From Prosapia bicincta (taxonomy: Eukaryota > Arthropoda > Insecta > Hemiptera > Cercopidae): DNA of 64,000 nucleotides. Location: positions 12,531,205-12,595,204 of the forward strand of contig JBAIZL010000006.1 in the NCBI GenBank assembly GCA_036971475.1, in the 5' to 3' direction. A model generated the notes under the pieces. That model worked only from the letters and a program-made list of their open reading frames with translations, searched no databases and was not told the DNA's origin. Shown in pieces: positions 57,706 to 64,000 of this stretch (the stretch's first letter is position 1; each line of letters begins with the position of its first letter). Position numbers and translations under genes: made by a program.

Positions 57706-60178
57706 AGATAAGAAGTCACTGTTGATTTATGTAAAATTCAAAGCAGAAAAATGAAGCAGATGACAACCAAGGTTTCTCTAATAATAAATGTGTAGTTTAT
57801 GGAAATGAAATTTAGATATTAGTGTTATTATTGAGTTTCTTTGAGGCATTGAGATTGTTTTAAAGTATTTTTACGACAGTAATCTGTCCATTAGACGTCA
57901 ATTTTCATATTTAATCGTAAATTTTACAAGTTTATTCAAGTTTATTAATTTTATTGTTTTAAATGTGCAACATACTAGTTTAATTTCACTAAAATTTTAA
58001 AAAAAATTGAAAAAGATATGAGTTGAAAATTGTAAAAATTATTAAACCTGTATTTAATAAAGAATAGTTTTGACTAACGAAAACAATAGTTAGTTAGATT
58101 TAATTGTGTCTCTTTCCTTTTCCCTTTTTAATTATATGTTATATTCATTGTACATGTATGTAAATGAAAACTGTTTAAGCACAATAAAAACCAACTTTAG
58201 CAAACATTAATTATACAACGAAAATAGAAATGATTAATCAAGATTGAAATCACTAAACAATAGCTGGATAAATATAGCATATAGTTCTACCTACTTTTAT
58301 TATGGATGTTTCAAATTAGTTTTGAGTTTATAAAAATAATTAAAATATGTTTTGAAAACGAAAAAGCAAAATATGATTTTAATTGTCCACCAAAGTGTAA
58401 AAATAGTCTTAGGGACAACAAAATATTTTTGATAATCAAAATATATTTTGATTTAGCAATTAGATTTATAATGCATTGTTCCCACTGAATTGACAAACTA
58501 CATTATCACCACAATAATCGTCATATAGGGTTGTAGCTTTTATTAATCTATAAAATAGATTTGGTTAAGCATAAAAGAACCTTTGCCAACCTTCCGATGA
58601 AATGGCATGGTGTAGATTACGGTAAACCTATTTTATTCACTATTCACCATTTTAAAGTTATTATATAAATGATAAGGAAATAATAAAATCATTATATCTT
58701 TATAGAGGAAAGAATTGCATCCAGTTGTTAGGCATTGTTACAGGCACGTGGCGAACTAATATGGTGTTATGACTCAGACTTACAACAAACATTTTTCCTG
58801 CAGAGTAAAAATTAAAAATTGTTTAGATGGGCAATGAAAAACGAAGAGAAAATCCATTAAGTATTCTTCATGCCGTTTTTAATACCACTCATAATCGTTA
58901 GTGATTGTTCCATAAAGTACCAATAAATATTTACTGATTGCAACCAACATACATTGATAAATAACAAATTTATAAATGTTTTCAGTTAAAACCGAAAAAA
59001 CCTACAAAATTATTTATATTCCTTAATATGTTATAAAATATAAAGATTTGAGCTTGCTCGAATAAAAGAAAAAAAACTATGGATAACCAAAATTTTCTAG
59101 ATTATACCTATTTTAAAACATTATTCATCAGGTTTATTTTAAAAATATATATTGGTCCTTTTATTATGTTAGAAAATATTAAATGAAATATGTTTTAATA
59201 TTATCGTCGTGCGTTATTTGTTTATTGGTGAAATCTTACACTTCATAATAGATCGTTTAACACTTTGAAAGTAAAGAAAACAACATGATAAATTATCTTC
59301 TTTTATACTTCAAGTAACAAACTTCTGAACAATTAAGCACACTCTTTGAAGGATAAAACAAAAGTTGTGCTAACTAAGAAACAAAGTTTTATCTTCATAG
59401 CGGAAGTAATGTCACTGTTTTGTAGGTTAAGTCTCAGTTTCTAAAAAAACTTTTGAAACTATTTTAAACTGAACATATTTTTAATTCGCTATTATTATGC
59501 ACCTCTATTTAGAATAAAGTCATAAATAATGATCAATATTTGTCGAATACGTGAAAGTAAGAGGGTTATTAGTGCATTTGTCATAAAACATCACAGATTG
59601 AAAATGACATTAGAAATTTAAATAGTTTACTCTAAATCTCACTACACATTAATTTAGTAAAAACAAACATACTTGTTCATTAAACAAACAGACTAGTCTC
59701 AGCGAGGATGTCACCTTCCTCAATGCTTGGTAGTATTCTAGCGACATCGTTGGCGAAACTAGTTTGATAGTTTCATGAATTAGTGTTTGTTTTTGGACGA
59801 GAAATTGGGGAAGTAATAGAAAAAACGAGAGCGATGGAAAATGACTGCGGAAAAACGTTCTAGCATAATATGAAAAGATGTAATAGCATATAACCATCTA
59901 CTGGTGATGTAGAATATGCTTGATATGTATTATCCAATGAAACAACTGGAATAACCATCTCGACAACTAAAGTAAGACAGATCTGGAACATCGTTGCAAT
60001 AATGACCGTATTAGAGTTTATAGAATAGAAACAGTGTTTTTAATCACTGGTGTTAGAGAAAAATATTAATAAAGACGTATCATATAATAGAAGAGACTTG
60101 TGTAGAGTGGGAATATCGCAGTAATTATTTATCTCATTATTCAATATACATTATAATTATCGTTCTTTGGTATTTTAT
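57706..60178. other. AT-rich DNA, nothing recognised
   Basis: No coding frame, RNA gene or repeat family is recognised on either strand. Confidence 0.45.
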
Positions 60179-60180
60179 CA

Positions 60181-60226
<46 letters not shown>

Positions 60227-60255
60227 ATATATATATAATATTTCACTCTCCCTTG

Positions 60256-60287
<32 letters not shown>

Positions 60288-60290
60288 TGA
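60179..60290. repeat. (CT)n, (TA)n and (CA)n microsatellites
   Basis: CT run, short TA run, a second CT run and a CA run in sequence. Confidence 0.95.
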
Positions 60291-60359
60291 AATGCACAAG
60301 TTCACTCTCTCGCATTGAAACACTCATACCTAGATTAAACACACACACATACACACACA

Positions 60360-60985
60360 ATTACATACAAACACAAATAAACACATCGTGTTTTTGTCGG
60401 AACAGGGACATGGTACCCTTCAATTTTTTAAAACAGAAACAAGTGTAAAAGTAGTAGATTTTGAATTAGACGAAAGATGAACCTAAAGATAGATCTCATA
60501 CACAAAAGTTATAGTTTTAAATATAAAACAGAAAGATTTCATAGTTGAGGTAAAACTGTTATATGGTAGCTGCAGTTTGTCCAATTTTACACCAAACTTT
60601 TAATATGATGGGACAGAGCGGAAAGAGTTTCGCCTAAGTATTCCACTTAAAATTATTCACGAATGGTTTATCAAAGATGTCTGTTATTTTAAACTTCTTG
60701 GTCAAATAGTGCGGAAACTTGTTTGGCATTATGAACAAACATTGGTTTCCGGGTGGTATTGATTAAACTAAAATTATATTTTTTTAGTTTTAGTTATTCT
60801 GTCCGACCCTGTTGTCATTTAAAATATGTGAAACTGTCAAATAATAGAAACAAAACAAGTGGGATAGTTTAACCTGTTTAAAATACGACGAAAATCGTAT
60901 TGAACAATATAGTTTTGTTTTTATCATGGTGTTATGTTTTATTAAATAATTATTATATTTATACTAATTTTTGGTATTACTAGGG
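60360..60985. other. AT-rich DNA, nothing recognised
   Basis: No feature found. Confidence 0.45.
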
Positions 60986-60989
60986 AAAC

Positions 60990-61500
60990 AACAAACACCC
61001 TTAGATATTTTTCAGCAGATTCGTTTCGCACTAGACCAGTGCATTATTTAATGCTGTGAGTCACGGCAAGACACTGGTGTGCTCTGGTGTATTGTATTAG
61101 TGTACATCTGTTGTGTATGGTTTTCTGTGGTGTGTTATTGTTCATGTAATAGTAGTTAACTAAGTATAGGTTTAGATTTCGAGTGTAATTTTATGTATAT
61201 AATGTGATTTTGTGGTATTTGTGTATCTAGTAGTTTTATTTCTTGTATTGTGGTAATGAAGAACTCTTAGATTATTGTCTATATTGATGTATGTATGTAT
61301 GTAGTGTATCTTGAATGTCTGTGACGAAGATAGATTTGGGCTCATGTTTCCTGTATCGTGTGGTAAGGTTTCTCTCTGATCTATGTAAAAACTGGGGCAG
61401 TTGTTCTATGAAACATTGTGTATTACTGGCTTGTAGTGTTTGTCTGGGAGTGTATTTGTCCGTCATACGTGTGGTTTTAGATGTTATACAGATCCTCCTT
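60990..61500 (-). pseudogene. Penelope-like GIY-YIG endonuclease fragment (second family)
   Basis: The minus strand at 61,405-61,330 reads NNCPSFYID in one frame and SERNLTTRYRKHE in the next. Together these match the 'NCP.FYIG.SER...RY.EH' core of PLE endonucleases with a one-base shift. The sequence below it (60,990-61,200) aligns with 52,920-53,110. Shared phrases are GGTGTATT, TTCTGTGGTGT, TTATTGTTCATG and AATAGT. So both belong to one family. The Gly of YIG is Asp here and there is no long frame, so the copy is dead. Confidence 0.65.
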
Positions 61501-61509
61501 TTTTAGTGT

Positions 61510-62280
61510 TGTTATTATTGAAGCATGTTTATCATTCTATAGATGTTTTCTTTGTAGTATTTAGAACAATAAAACAGTGAAATAATTATTTGTATTGATA
61601 TGTACGTTTTGAGTTTTTGAATTGTGACAGTACGAATACATTCTGTAGAGAGTGTATATGAGTTTCAAAAGTTTTACATCAGCATAGCTTCCTTAATTGT
61701 ATCAACAATCAGTTACATTACATTACTACATTGTTGATAAGTTTATGTATTTAAACATTTGTTAAATATATCTCTCAATTTTAACAGAAAAAGAAATATA
61801 TACTAGAAAAATAGAAAATGACCATATCCAAAATGTAATATAAATATATATAAATTTTGGGAAAGGTATAGCTTTCTCTAACTGAAATAATCACGATATT
61901 TAATATATTATGTAAATCTTTCAAGGAAATTACCAGTGTAAAAACTACCAAGATGCTACCATTTAGGTTCATTTAGTTGACTTTGCTTCTATATTCTCAA
62001 AGGTCACCTTAATGGTATCTATCAAAAAACGGCTACTATAATGTGCAAATTTTCTTTATAAATTATGATGTAAGATTATGTTTTATATATTTAAAATAGG
62101 ACTAATTATTAGAATCCTTCTGTTTTGTTGAATAACATAGAAATTTACAAATGTTGTACTTGTGAGTTTTGAAAGTTGTCCAGGTGTTCTTGTCGGTGCC
62201 TTAAAACATTAACTAATTCCCCTCTCACAACTCACCTCTCACTGCAGAATACGCTCTTCTTCAATTATTCTTTAAAAAAA
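61510..62280. other. AT-rich DNA, nothing recognised
   Basis: No feature found. Confidence 0.45.
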
Positions 62281-62840
62281 TTACTAGTTAATTTAATCAC
62301 GAGCGCGCACTTGTGTGAATGTGTGTGTTAGTGTGATTGTGTTTGTGTATGTGTGTTTGTAAGAAAGAAAAGGTTTTACATTCATACAGTACTAAAGGAT
62401 GAACGCAACCTACATAACGCTTACATTTGGGAAGTAAGAAGGTAAGGCAAGATTGAAAACAGATATCACTTGTTTGTGCACTTATAATAAAAGAAATTGC
62501 CTCTTCAGTAGGAAACGGGATGTTCCGTTTTTTATTACGCTTGAAGATAATCAGTGTTAATATCGGAATCAGTAACTCATCTCTAAATATCCATGTGAGC
62601 TTGAAGTACTTAGTTAAAAACCTCATAACTTCTATTTCCGTTGAATTGTGAATAAACGCACGGGTTCGGTTCAAATCATTCACACATGTAGTAAGGACAC
62701 ATTCACAAACGAATTCACACCTTGTAAAGACACACATTCACATACGCATTTACAGACTCACACACACACACACACACAACTCCCACGCACGCACATTTGG
62801 GTGCGCTCACACACGATGGTTAGAAAAATTGAGTAATCGT
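62281..62840. other. TG/CA-rich stretch with a 146-codon minus frame of unknown status
   Basis: Imperfect TG repeats near 62,305-62,360 and CA repeats near 62,757-62,815 enclose non-repetitive DNA. On the minus strand 62,737-62,297 stays open for 146 codons, but both ends are translated microsatellite. The middle (about 90 residues, with FKLTWIFRDELLIPIL) resembles nothing I know. I do not call it a gene. Confidence 0.4.
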
Positions 62841-63652
62841 TTTAAATTTGCTAAATATTTAAAAAACTCAAATTTCTAAATATAAATGTTACGGTTATTG
62901 AAAATCGAATTTAACATAAAGTAACAGATCATAATACTCGTCATTGACGATGTTTAATGCTGTTTGGTAACGTTTATGCTAACGAAAAAAGGGTAACAAA
63001 ATCTATTTTGCCTTTAAATCTATCATTGTTTCACACTCAACGGATATTGCATTTACGTGTACTAGTGTAAAAGTGGATGTTCCTTCTGTATACCATAGCG
63101 CAGCTAAAAACTAAATTTTACGTAATAATTGTAGTTATATATCGAAATACAAAGACATTTTTACGTTTTAGTTATGAGGCAAATGATCTATCTATAATAG
63201 AATTCCATAGAGTAGGCTAAAATGATAGGATAAATTAGTTAAATATATCACTCAGTTCACACTCTCCCTATACATAGTTTGCAAACTATAAGAACATAAA
63301 GAGATATCGATTCGTTCAGACAAGTTGAAATACATTTGTTAAACACTTTATGTTATAATAGTTTTCTTACACATTTGTTCAATAATTAACAGAATTATTA
63401 TTTAATTTTAGTTCTGTATTGGAGAAACACTTTTCACAAAAGTAGCACGATTTGCATAATAATAATTACTACGTCCCATTTTCGCAGAAATAAGTGATAA
63501 CGTATGATTTCACAAAACAACTGACTTTATCATATACCTTAAGGGTTCTAGAACAGGTGTTGTAACTGATAGGCTATACTACTTTTTTTTATATAAATTA
63601 TTGTAAGTACCTAATATAAAGTAACTAAAATAATTGTTTCCACAACACATAC
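62841..63652. other. AT-rich DNA, nothing recognised
   Basis: No feature found. Confidence 0.45.
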
Positions 63653-63654
63653 AT

Positions 63655-63745
<91 letters not shown>

Positions 63746-63780
63746 ATACACACACACACACACATATATATATATTTGTA

Positions 63781-63864
<84 letters not shown>
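63653..63864. repeat. (CA)n then (TA)n microsatellite
   Basis: About 110 bp of CA followed by about 100 bp of TA. Confidence 0.95.
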
Positions 63865-63867
<3 letters not shown>

Positions 63868-64000
63868 TTTAATTATCAAGTTCCAAACTTAAAATCGTAA
63901 ACCGTTAAAGGGTATTTGTGCGGAATATACGTCCGCAAGCAGCCTCTCCCGTTTTAAACTCTATGCTCCCTCTCGATGGTTAATACAAAAAGTGATTCAT

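Noticed and set aside
62297..62737. A 146-codon minus frame with hydrophobic centre
   Set aside because: Both ends are microsatellite translation and the middle shows no recognisable domain or codon signal.

Overview
The window is AT-rich animal DNA with long (TA)n, (CA/GT)n and (CT)n microsatellites. I found no intact host protein gene and no tRNA or rRNA gene. What can be named is a layered set of transposable elements: Ty3/Gypsy and BEL/Pao LTR retrotransposons, Penelope-like elements (PLEs), a LINE with an RNase H domain, and a mariner fragment. This mix suggests an invertebrate, more likely an arthropod than a vertebrate. The species cannot be read from the sequence.

Layout. 1-9.2 kb is AT-rich DNA with one doubtful LINE scrap and a three-unit satellite near 7.5 kb. 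9.4-12.5 kb (minus) is a badly decayed LINE with reverse transcriptase (RT), RNase H and a C-terminal Cys region. Near 13.1 kb two PLE ends meet as a palindrome inside a (TA)n tract. 15,279-24,117 is a complete, very young LTR element (minus) inserted in a (GT)n tract. It has 2,023-bp LTRs of equal length, an open gag, and an open protease frame joined to gag by a -1 slippery site, but no RT, RNase H or integrase. 24.2-28.2 kb and 32.3-44.1 kb hold three copies of a related long LTR-like repeat (called family X here). The last copy is split by a BEL/Pao element (34,094-42,062, minus) with 776-bp LTRs and a 5-bp target duplication. Its gag and pol are nearly complete but interrupted by three in-frame stops and one frameshift. 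A mariner fragment lies at 31.2 kb, and a 0.5-kb diverged direct repeat occurs at 30.6 and 46.6 kb. A tandem satellite of about 78 bp lies at 47.6-48.1 kb. From 50.7 to 61.5 kb there are at least five PLE traces, two with hammerhead-ribozyme-like cores.

How the parts relate. The Gypsy-like element appears to supply only Gag and protease, so its recent insertion probably used RT and integrase made elsewhere. Its ends, and those of the X repeats, abut CA/GT microsatellites. One PLE family sits in (TA)n. The strongest leads are the gag-protease-only LTR element with a canonical frameshift signal, the repeated association of its family with CA/GT tracts, and the hammerhead-bearing PLE ends that form palindromes in (TA)n.
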